The notes beneath the pieces are model-generated. The model did not search any database. It had not been told where the DNA came from and worked only from the letters and a program-made list of their open reading frames with translations. A DNA stretch of 64,000 bases. It comes from Pseudomonas denitrificans (nom. rej.) (lineage in GTDB: Bacteria; Pseudomonadota; Gammaproteobacteria; Pseudomonadales; Pseudomonadaceae). The stretch lies in NCBI RefSeq assembly GCF_008807415.1, contig NZ_CP043626.1, forward strand, positions 6,424,501 through 6,488,500, in the 5' to 3' direction. Made by a program: the position numbers and the translations under genes. Positions 1-11,000 of the stretch are shown in pieces. The number at the start of each line of letters is the position of its first letter. The first letter of the stretch is position 1.

Positions 1-1
1 T

Positions 2-1516
2 GGCTCGACCAACGACACCACCCCGGTGATTACCGGTGACGGTGCCGAGAAGGGCGACATCATCCACGTCTTCGACGGCGGCAAGGAGCTGGGCTCCACC
101 ACCGCCAAGGACGACGGCACCTGGTCGTTCGAAGTGCCGACTGACAAGGCCCTGGCCGAAGGCGAGCATGACTTCACCGTCAAGGCTGAAGACCCGGCTG
201 GCAACATCAGCGATGCGTCGCAGCCGTACCCGATCGTCATCGACACCACGGCTCCGGACGACAAGACTACCCAGCTGACCATCGACACCGTGGCCGGCGA
301 TGATGTGCTCAATGCTGCCGAGGCAGATGTCCAGCAGACCATCAGCGGCAAGGCCTCCGGCGAGTTCCAGAAGGGCGACGTTGTCAGCTTCACCCTGAAC
401 GGCACCGAGTACAGCGCCAAGGTTGCGGCAGACGGCTCCTGGAGTGTGCAGGTAGCCGGATCCGACCTGGCCAAGGAAACCAACATCCACGCCACTCTGG
501 TTGCCCACGATGCCGCGGGCAACGCCGGCGAAATCACTGCTGACCATGGCTACACCGTATCCATCGTACCCGGCAGCGTGACCCTGGCCATCGACGTAGT
601 GGCGGGCGACGACGTCGTCAACTTCGCTGAGTCGCAGGTCCAGCAGACTATCAATGGCAAGGCCGTAGGCGAATTCACGGCTGGTGACGTGGTGAGCTTC
701 AAGCTCAACGGCACCGACTACAGCGCCAAGGTCGCGGCAGACGGCAGCTGGAGCGTGAAGGTGGCCGGTGCGGACCTCGCAGCGGAAACCAACATCCACG
801 CCACCCTGGTGGCCCACGATGCCGCCGGCAACATCAGCAATGTTGCGGCTGACCACGGCTACACCGTTGATGTCGTTGCACCGGTAGCGACCCTGGCCAT
901 CGACGTGGTGGCCGGTGATGACGTGGTCAACGCCGAAGAAGCCAAGGCCCAGCAGACCATCAGCGGCAAGGCCTCGGGTGAGTTCCAGGCTGGCGACGTG
1001 GTGAGCTTCAAGCTCAACGGCACCGACTACAGCGCCAAAGTGGCTGCAGACGGAAGCTGGAGCGTGAAGGTGGCCGGCGCGGATCTCGCGGCGGAAACCA
1101 GCATCCACGCCACCCTGGTGGCGCACGATGCGGCGGGCAACGTGGCCGACGTGGTCGCCGATCACGCGTACACCGTGATCGACAAACCGCCGGTAGCTTC
1201 GCTGAACATCAACATCGTGGCCGGCGACGACATCGTCAACCTGGCCGAGTCGAAGACCGCCCAGCAGATCACCGGTGGTACCACCGGCGGCCGTGCCGGC
1301 GACATCGTCAAGATCGTGGTCAACGACGTCACCTACAGCGGCAAGATCGACGCTGCCGGCAAGTGGAGCATCAGTGTTCCGGGTGCCGAGCTGGTGGCCG
1401 ATGCCGATCACCGGATCGAAGCGAGCTTCGTGGCGACCGACGCGGCGGGTAACAGCGCCAGCGCCACCGCGACCCACGACTACGGTGTGGACATCACCCC
1501 CCGGTGGCGACACTGA
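2..1516 (+). CDS. Giant repeat adhesin (BapA/LapA-like), upstream fragment, 5' end outside window
   Basis: The reading frame is open from the first bases of the window, so the start codon and the N-terminal retention or export region are not visible. It encodes the end of one 'type B' Ig-like unit (GSTNDTTPVI...VIDTTAP) and four 'type A' units of about 103 residues (motifs VAGDD, TISGKA, SFKLNGTDYSAKV, HATLVAHDAAGN). It ends at a TGA only because of a frame break at the C6 tract 1497-1502. The same protein continues in frame +1 from 1504. The duplicate of this junction at about 5570-5590 reads through with one more base. Such proteins are cell-surface or secreted biofilm adhesins exported by type I secretion. 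Here the matching exporter genes lie at 14640-19797. The repeat content and family are clear; the exact adhesin subfamily is inferred. Confidence 0.85.
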   Translation, partial: GSTNDTTPVITGDGAEKGDIIHVFDGGKELGSTTAKDDGTWSFEVPTDKALAEGEHDFTVKAEDPAGNISDASQPYPIVIDTTAPDDKTTQLTIDTVAGDDVLNAAEADVQQTISGKASGEFQKGDVVSFTLNGTEYSAKVAADGSWSVQVAGSDLAKETNIHATLVAHDAAGNAGEITADHGYTVSIVPGSVTLAIDVVAGDDVVNFAESQVQQTINGKAVGEFTAGDVVSFKLNGTDYSAKVAADGSWSVKVAGADLAAETNIHATLVAHDAAGNISNVAADHGYTVDVVAPVATLAIDVVAGDDVVNAEEAKAQQTISGKASGEFQAGDVVSFKLNGTDYSAKVAADGSWSVKVAGADLAAETSIHATLVAHDAAGNVADVVADHAYTVIDKPPVASLNINIVAGDDIVNLAESKTAQQITGGTTGGRAGDIVKIVVNDVTYSGKIDAAGKWSISVPGAELVADADHRIEASFVATDAAGNSASATATHDYGVDITPRWRH

Positions 1517-4500
1517 CCATCAATACCGTGGCTGGTGACGACATTGTCAACCTGACCGAGTCGAAGAGCCCGCAGATCATCAGCGGCAAGGCGTCGGGCG
1601 AGTTCAAGTCTGGCGACGTGGTGAGCTTCAAGCTCAACGACACCACCTACAGCGCGGCGGTCGACAAGGACGGCAACTGGAGTGTCTCGGTCTCCGGCGC
1701 CGATCTGGCCAAGGAAACCAACATCCACGCCACCCTGGTGGCCCATGACACCGCCGGCAACGTCGCCGACGTGGTGGCCGACCATGGCTACAGCGTCGAC
1801 ACCACCGCACCGGTAGCGCACCTCACCATCGGCCCTGTGACCGAGGACGACGTCCTCAACTACATCGAGTCGCAGAGCGACCAGACTATCAGCGGCAAGG
1901 TGACCGGCGAGTTCCAGGCGGGCGATGTCGTCAGCTTCGCGCTCAATGGTACCGACTACAGTGCCAAGGTCGCCGCAGACGGTAGCTGGAGCGTCATGGT
2001 GGCCGGTTCTGATCTGGCTGCAGACAGCAACATTCACGCGGCACTGGTCGCTCACGATGCCGCTGGCAACAGCGCCAACGTCGTCGCCGATCATCCGTAC
2101 GAGGTGAGCATCACCCCGCCGGTGGCTGGCCTGGTCATCAACCCGGTGACCGACGACAACACCCTCAACCTCGCCGAGTCCAAGGTCGACCAGACCATCA
2201 GCGGCAAGGCGACCGGCGAGTTCAAGGCCGGCGACACCGTCAGCTTCACCCTCAACGGCACCGACTACAGCGCCAAGGTAGCGGCTGACGGCACTTGGAG
2301 CGTGAAAGTGGCCGGTGCCGACCTGGCTGCGGAAACCAGCATTGACGCCATCCTGGTGGCCCATGATGAAGCTGGTAATGCCACCGAAGTACCGGGAAGC
2401 CGTTCCTACAGCGTGGATCTCACCCCGCCGGTAGCGACCCTGACCATCAACGTGGTCGCCGGCGACGACATCGTCAACGCCGAAGAAGCCAAGGTCCAGC
2501 AGACCGTCAGCGGCAAGGCCGGTGGCGAGTTCCAGGCTGGCGACGTGGTGAGCTTCAAGCTCAACGGCACCGACTACAGCGCGAAAGTCGCGGCTGACGG
2601 TACCTGGAGTGTGAAAGTGGCCGGCGCGGACCTCGCGGCGGAAAGCAGCATCCACGCCACCCTGGTGGCCCACGACAAGGCCGGCAATAGCGCCAGCGTC
2701 GTAGCCGATCACGGCTACAGCGTCGACCTGGTCGCGCCGGTAGCGACCCTGACCATCAACGTGGTCGCCGGCGACGACATCGTCAACGCCGCCGAAGCCA
2801 TGACCAACCAGACCATCAGCGGCAAGGCCGCCGGTGAGTTCCAGGCTGGCGACGTGGTGAGCTTCAAGCTCAACGGCACCGACTACAGCGCCAAGGTAGC
2901 GGCTGATGGCAGCTGGAGCGTACAGGTATCGGGTACCGACCTGGCCAAGGGCAGCAGCATCGACGCCACCCTGGTGGCTCATGATGCCGCTGGCAACAGC
3001 GCCGACGTGAAGGCCAGCCATGCGTACACCGTGGACCTGACCGCACCGGTAGCGACCCTGACCATCGACACCGTGGCCGGCGACGATGTCGTCAACCTCG
3101 AAGAGTCGAAGGTCCAGCAGACCATCAGCGGCAAGGCCATTGGCGAGTTCCAGGCCGGTGACGTGGTGAGCTTCAAGCTCAACGGCACCGACTACAGCGC
3201 CAAGGTAGCGGCAGACGGCAGCTGGAGTGTGAAGGTAGCCGGTGCGGACCTCGCAGCGGAAACCAACATCCACGCCACCCTGGTGGCCCATGATGTGGCT
3301 GGCAACGTCGGCATCATCGTGGCCGACCATGGTTACACCGTGGACGTCACGGCGCCTGCGGCTCCGACCATCGACAGCATCGTCGACAACGACGATCCGT
3401 CGAACCTGATCGACATCCCGAAAGACGGCTCGACCAACGACACCACCCCGGTGATTTCCGGTGGCGGCGCCGAACCGGGCGACATCATCCACGTCTTCGA
3501 CGGCGAGACCGAACTGGGCACCGCCATTGCTGGTGAAGATGGCAAGTGGTCGTTCGAAGTTCCGGCCGACAAGGCTCTGGACGAAGGCGAACACGACTTC
3601 ACCGTCAAGGCTGAAGACCCGGCTGGCAACATCAGCGATCCGTCGCAGCCGTACCCGATCGTCATCGACACCACCGCACCGACCGCACCGGTCATCAAGG
3701 ACGTGGTGGACAACGATGATCCGGCGCACCTGATCGACGTGCCGAAGAATGGCTCGACCAACGACACCACCCCGGTGATTTCCGGTGACGGTGCCGAGAA
3801 GGGCGACATCATCCACGTCTTCGACGGCGGCAAGGAGCTGGGCTCCACCACTGCCAAGGACGACGGTACCTGGTCGTTCGAGGTGCCGGCTGACAAGGCC
3901 CTGGCCGAAGGCGAGCACGACTTCACCGTCAAGGCGGAAGACCCGGCTGGCAACATCAGCGACGCGTCGCAGCCGTACCCGATCGTCATCGATACCACCG
4001 CGCCGGACAGCAAGACCACCCAGCTGACCATCGACACCGTGGCCGGCGACGACATCGTCAACGCCGAAGAAGCCAAGGCCCAGCAGACCATCAGCGGCAA
4101 GGCCATCGGTGAGTTCCAGGCCGGCGACGTGGTGAGCTTCAAGCTCAACGGCACCGACTACAGCGCCAAGGTCGCAGCGGATGGTACCTGGAGCGTGAAG
4201 GTGGCCGGCGCGGATCTCGCTGCGGAAACCAACATCCACGCGACCCTGGTCGCTCATGACGCCGCCGGCAACGCTGGTAACATCGTGGCGGACCACGGCT
4301 ATGAGGTGAAACTCGACTCCACCGCGCCGACCATCAAGGACGTGGTGGACAACGATGATCCGTCCAACCTGATCGACGTGCCGAAGAATGGTTCGACCAA
4401 CGACACCACCCCGGTGATTTCCGGTGACGGTGCCGAGAAGGGCGACATCATCCACGTCTTCGACGGCGAGACCGAACTGGGCACCGCCATTGCTGGCGAA

Positions 4501-7500
4501 GATGGCAAGTGGTCATTCGAAGTCCCGGCGGACAAGGCGCTGGCCGAAGGCGAGCACGACTTCACTGCCAAGACTGAAGACCCGGCCGGCAACATCAGCG
4601 ATGCCTCGGTTCCGTACCCGATCGTCATCGACACCACGCCGCCGGACGACAAGACCACCCACCTGACCATCGACACCGTGGCGGGCGACGACATCGTCAA
4701 CCTGGCCGAGTCCAAGGTCCAGCAGACCATCAGCGGCAAGGCCACTGGCGAGTTCCAGGCGGGCGACGTGGTGAGCTTCAAGCTCAACGGCACCGACTAC
4801 AGCGCCAAGGTAGCGGCTGATGGTAGCTGGAGCGTGAAGGTGGCCGGTGCGGATCTCGCAGCGGAAACCAACATCCACGCAACCCTGGTCGCTCATGACG
4901 CCGCCGGCAACGCTGGCAGCATCACTGCGGATCACGCCTACAGCGTCGACACCGTTGCACCGGTAGCGACCCTGACCATCAACGTGGTGGCCGGCGACGA
5001 CATCGTCAACGCCGAAGAAGCCAAGGTCCAGCAGACCATCAGCGGCAAGGCCTCGGGTGAGTTCCAGGCTGGCGACGTGGTGAGCTTCAAGCTCAACGGT
5101 ACCGACTACAGCGCCAAAGTGGCTGCAGACGGCAGCTGGAGCGTGAAGGTGGCCGGTGCGGACCTCGCAGCGGAAACCAACATCCACGCCACCCTGGTAG
5201 CCCACGATGCCGCGGGCAACAGCGCCGATGTACTGGCTGATCATGCCTACACCGTCGTCCTCGTTCCGCCGGTCGCTTCGGTGAACATCAACATCGTGGC
5301 CGGCGACGACGTGGTCAACCTGGCCGAGTCGAAGACCGCCCAGCAGATCACCGGTGGTACCACCGGCGGCCGTGCCGGCGACATCGTCAAGATCGTGGTC
5401 AACGACGTCACCTACAGCGGCAAGATCGACGCTGCCGGCAAGTGGAGCATCAGTGTTCCGGGCGCCGAACTGGTGGCCGACGCCGATCACCGTATCGAGG
5501 CGAGCTTCGTGGCGACCGACGCGGCAGGCAACAGCGCCAGCGCCACTGCTACCCACGACTACTCGGTGGATATCACCGCGCCGGTGGCGACCCTGACCAT
5601 CAACGTGGTGGCCGGTGACGACATCGTCAACATCGCCGAATCGAAGAGCCCGCAGACCATCAGCGGCAAGGCGAGCGGCGAGTTCCAGACGGGCGACGTG
5701 GTGAGCTTCAAGCTCAATGGCACCACCTACAGCGCAGCGGTCGACAAGGACGGCAACTGGAGCGTTTCGGTCTCCGGCGCCGACCTGGCGAAGGAAACCA
5801 ATATCCACGCCACCCTGGTGGCCCACGACACCGCCGGCAACGTGGCCGACGTGGTGGCCGACCATGGCTACAGCGTCGACACCACCGCACCGGTAGCGAC
5901 CCTCACCATCAACGTGGTGGCCGGTGACGACATCGTCAACCTGGCCGAATCGCAGACCCAGCAGATCATCAGCGGCAAGGCCGCCGGTGAGTTCCAGGCT
6001 GGCGACGTGGTCAGCTTCAAGCTCAATGGCACCGACTACAGCACCACCGTCGACGGCTCGGGCAACTGGAGCGTGAAGGTAGAAGGCAGCGACCTGGCGA
6101 AGGAAACCAACATCCACGCCACCCTGGTGGCCCACGACGCGGCCGGCAACAGCGCCAGCGTGGTGGCGGATCATGGCTATGTCGTGAATGTCGAGCCGGG
6201 CTCCGTCTCGCTCGCCATCGACGTGGTCGCCGGCGACGACATCGTCAACCTGGCCGAATCGCAGATCCAGCAGACCATCAGTGGCAAGGCCGCCGGTGCG
6301 TTCAGCGAAGGCGACGTGGTGAGCTTCAAGCTCAACGGCACCGACTACAGCGCCAAGGTAGCGGCTGACGGTACCTGGAGCGTGAAGGTGGCCGGCGCGG
6401 ACCTCGCGGCGGAAACCAACATCCACGCCACCCTGGTAGCCCACGACAGCGCTGGCAACGTCAGCGATGTGGTGGCCGACCATGCCTACTCTGTCGATAC
6501 GGTAGCGCCGGTAGCGACCCTGACCATCAACGTGGTGGCCGGTGACGACATCGTCAACCTCGAGGAGTCGAAGACCCAGCAGACCATCAGCGGCAAGGCC
6601 ACTGGCGAGTTCCAGGCCGGTGACGTGGTGAGCTTCAAGCTCAACGGCACCGACTACAGCGCCAAGGTAGCGGCAGACGGCAGCTGGAGCGTGAAGGTAG
6701 CCGGTGCGGACCTCGCAGCGGAAACCAACATCCATGCCACCCTGGTGGCCCACGACAAGGCCGGCAACAGCGCCAGCGTCGTAGCCGATCACGGCTACAG
6801 CGTCGACCTGGTAGCGCCGGTAGCGACCCTGACCATCAACGTGGTCGCCGGCGACGACATCGTCAACGCCGCCGAAGCCATGACCAACCAGACCATCAGC
6901 GGCAAGGCCGCCGGTGAGTTCCAGGCTGGTGACGTGGTCAGCTTCAAGCTCAACGGCACCGACTACAGCGCCAAGGTAGCGGCTGATGGCAGCTGGAGCG
7001 TGCAGGTATCGGGTACCGACCTGGCCAAGGGCAGCAGCATCGATGCCACCCTGGTGGCTCACGATGCCGCTGGCAACAGCGCCGACGTGAAGGCCAGCCA
7101 TGCGTACACCGTGGACCTGACCGCACCGGTAGCGACCCTGACCATCGACACCGTGGCCGGCGACGACATCGTCAACCTCGAAGAGTCGAAGGTTCAGCAG
7201 ACCATCAGCGGCAAGGTTGTCGGCGAGTTCCAGACTGGCGACATCGTCAGCTTCGCGCTCAACGGCACTACCTACAGCACGACGGTCGACAAGGACGGCA
7301 AGTGGAGCGTGAAGGTGGCCGGTGCGGACCTCGCAGCGGAAACCAACATCCACGCCACCCTGGTGGCTCATGATGTCGCCGGCAACGTGGGCATCATCGT
7401 GGCTGACCACGGTTACGAGGTGAAACTCGACTCCACCGCGCCGACCATCAAGGACGTGGTGGACAACGATGATCCGTCCAACCTGATCGACGTGCCGAAG

Positions 7501-8070
7501 AATGGTTCGACCAACGACACCACCCCGGTGATTTCCGGTGACGGTGCCGAGAAGGGCGACATCATCCACGTCTTCGACGGCGAAACCGAACTGGGTAGCG
7601 TTGTGGCGGGCGACGACGGCAAGTGGTCGTTCGAAGTGCCGGCTGACAAGGCCCTGGCCGAAGGCGAGCATGACTTCACCGTCAAGGCCGAAGACGCTGC
7701 GGGCAACATCAGCGATCCGTCGCAGCCGTACCCGATCGTCATCGACACCACCCCGCCGGTCGCGACCCTGACCATCGTTTCGGTGGCGGGTGATGATTTT
7801 GTCGACGGCTCCGAAGCGACAGGCACCGTCAGCATCACCGGGACCTCCACCGGCGCGCGGACGGGTGACGTGGTGACCTTGACCATCAATGGCAAGGCTT
7901 ATTCCACCACCGTGGATGCCGACGGCAAGTGGACCGTGAAGGACGTGGCTGGCAGCGACCTGGTGGCCGATAGCGACCACGTGGTTGACGGCAAACTGCA
8001 TGCAACTGACGCGGCCGGCAACTACACCGATGCAACGGCAACCCACGCTTACACCGTGGGTGCGGGCAGC
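262..8070 (+). repeat. Tandem array of 309-bp Ig-like domain repeats in the adhesin
   Basis: I count 21 type A units (hallmark VAGDD or a variant near the start of each) and five type B units (hallmark DNDDP...GSTNDTTPVISG; one cut by the window start, the others near 3360, 3690, 4320 and 7440). Consecutive type A starts are 309 bp apart (for example CCGGT at 5581 and 5890, and at 6508 and 6817). Units 4-10 and 14-20 form two copies of a larger block offset by 4080 bp; for example 2761-2820 and 6841-6900 are almost identical. Many units are near-identical at DNA level, so recombination or assembly collapse is easy here. Confidence 0.85.
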
Positions 8071-11000
8071 GATGACTACGTGGTACTGAACCAGACCCTG
8101 TCGATGTTCAGCACCACGGTGATCTTCGATAACTCCTCCAGCATGATCGGCGCGCCGCTGGCTGCCGCGCGTAAAGCCTTCATCGAGTTGGTGGATGCCT
8201 ACCTGGCCCAGGGCGCGGGGGTGAAGCTCAACCTGATCAGTGACAACGGCATCGATTTCGGCACCTTCACTATCCAGACCAAGGGTGACCCTGAGTACGC
8301 CCGCATGACGGTGGCCTTCGCCAAAATCCAAGACGGCGGCCCCTACATCCAGGACGCCTGCTTGAGCAAGGCCATCGCGAACATGAAGGCCGAGTACACG
8401 GCGGCGGACTTCAACCCGGATACCGTGAAAAAGGTTTATTTCTTCACGGACGGTTTCAACTCCACGAGCAACCCAGTAGCCTGGCAAAATGCCTTGTCCG
8501 ATCCGGATGGCGATGGTGTGACGTTGCCGGCCAAGATCGACTCGGTGGTCATCAACATTCCGCCCATTCCCGATATCCCGGCAAATGCTACTTTCCGGAC
8601 AGCCACGGAAGCGCTCGCTTCCTCCCCGGACAATATCGTCGCGGCCCCCACGCCCGCAGAGATTGCCACGGTGGTGATCGGCGGCATGGTGATGGACGTA
8701 GGCAGCGGCAACCTGCTGGCTAACGACACGCTGAAGAAGGACGGCAAGGAGCACCTGAGCGAGATCACTCACAATGGTGCAACCTATAGCATCGTCGATA
8801 ACGGGCTGACGGTGCTCAACCCCGATAGCGCCACCAAGGCCACCTACGACCCCGTCACCGCTCTGCTGGTGCTGGACTCGGCGGAAGGCACGCTGCGGGT
8901 GTACATGGCGAACAGCAACGGCCATGCCGCGGGCGACTTCACCTATTCCTCCAAGATCTCTCAACTGCCCCTGGGCAGCAGCGAGGAGTTGCTCTACGGC
9001 TATCAGGCGGTGAATGGCGCTGGCGACACCAGCGAGGCGAAACTGCACGTGCGGATCAACCAGAGCGATCTGGTGAAGATCACCAGCACCAGCATGGACA
9101 GCGGCGCGGGCGGTTACGACTTCGTCACCAACGACGGCAAGGCCGGGCGTATCGTCGAGGGCACCATCAGCGCGCCGCTGCCTGCGGGCGGCAAGCTGCA
9201 GGTGTCGGTGGACGGCGGCGCTACCTGGCTCGATGCGATTGTCAAAGGCAACCAGTGGTGCGTGCAGGATATGACCACGCACACGAGCGACTGGACTATC
9301 CAGTTGCGCGCCATCGATAGCTCCGGCGCGAAGATCGTCTCGGCTTCGCAGTCGGTGGTCCTGGATGTGACTGCGCCGATTGCGCCGCAGTGGGTGACCT
9401 ATACCGGCAGCAACATGACGGTGACGCTCAACGATCCGAGCCTCAAGGCCGGTGACACGCTGGACATCACCCAGAACGGCGTGCACGTTGCGCGGGTGCT
9501 CTACCAGGCCGACATCGACGCCAAGAGCGTAACCTTCGCCATTCCTTCGGGCATGACCGGGGCAGGTGTCGCCGTGGCGGTGGTTGACGTGGCGGGCAAT
9601 ATCTCCGACTACCGCACCACTGCGGGAGCCCTGGTAGCGCCGGCCGTGAACCAGACGGTGGCTGCTGGCGTCATGCTCTACGGCGGTCCTGGCGACAACG
9701 TCTTCACCCTGGCTTCCGCCGTGACCCTGGGCACCGGCAACACCGGCATTCAGGGCGGCGGCGGGCTCGACACGCTGAAGCTGACTGGCTCCGGCCAGAC
9801 GCTGGACCTGAGCCTGTCGGAGATGCAGAGCAAGCTCGATTCGATCGAGATCATCGACATCACCGGCGGTGGCAACAACACCCTCAAGCTGTCCCTGGAG
9901 GACGTGCTCAACCTGGGTGGCAAGGACCAGTTCGTGGCGGATGGTTACGTCCAACTGATGATCAAGGGCAACTCCACCAGCAAACTGATACTCACCGGTG
10001 GCCTGCTCAACGGCCAGATTCCGGGCGAGTGGCATGCCGGCAGCGTGCAGACCATCGGTGGGGTGTCCTATAACGTCTACCAGCACTCGACGCTGAAGGC
10101 TGAACTGTTCATGCAGGTGGGCATGAGCATGCCCAACCTGCCGAACGCCACCATCGTCGACATGGGCAAGGACACCGGCAGCAGCGTGGCGGCCAATACG
10201 GACTTCGTGACCAGCGACGGCAGTGCCGGCCGCCTGATCACCGGGACCCTGAGCGCGGCGCTGACGACCACCGGCAAGGTACAAGTGTCCACCGATGGTG
10301 GCGCCACCTGGTTCGATGCCTACACCGATGGCCTGAAGTGGAGTGCTCAGGACCTGAACAGCCACAGCGGCAACTGGACCATCCAGGCGCGCGTGGCGGA
10401 TACCGGCATGATTGGGCCGGTAACGGGCTCTCAGACCGTGACCATGGATACCTCGGCGCCCAACCCGCCGTCGGCCATTACCTTCGCTGGCAGCACCATG
10501 ACTGTGCTGCTGTCGGATAGCGGGCTGAAAGTGGGTGACCTGATCGACGTCCGTCAGGGCGATGCGCACTACCAGGTGGCTCTGACGGCCGCGCAGATCG
10601 CGGCGCAGACGGTGAGCTTCACCATCCCCAGCGGCATGACGCCGGCGGGGCTGTCCGTGGCGGTGGCTGACCTGACCGGCAACGTATCGCAGTACCGCGA
10701 CAGCAGCGGTGGTTTGAGCGCGGTGACTCTGAATCAGGTCATCGCGCCGAGCACCACGGCGGTCTACTACGGTGGCGCGGGCGACAACGTATTCTCGGTG
10801 GCGTCGGCTTCCACGCTGAACAGCTATGCGTGGGTCCGTGGTGGCTCGGGGCTCAACACCATCAAGTTCACCGGCACCGGCTCCACGCTGGACCTGACCG
10901 CCAGCACCGCGTACTCCGCACGTCTGGACTCGATCCAGGTGTTCGACCTGACGGGCACGGGCAACAACTCGCTCAAGGTCTCGGTGGATGACGTGCTGAA

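Noticed and set aside
1480..4455. Minus-strand open frame of 991 codons opposite the adhesin repeats
   Set aside because: Same type of antisense shadow; no ribosome site, no family features.
262..8070. Regularly spaced repeats resembling a CRISPR-like or satellite array
   Set aside because: The period is 309 bp, in frame, and codes for Ig-like domains; no short repeat/spacer pattern exists.
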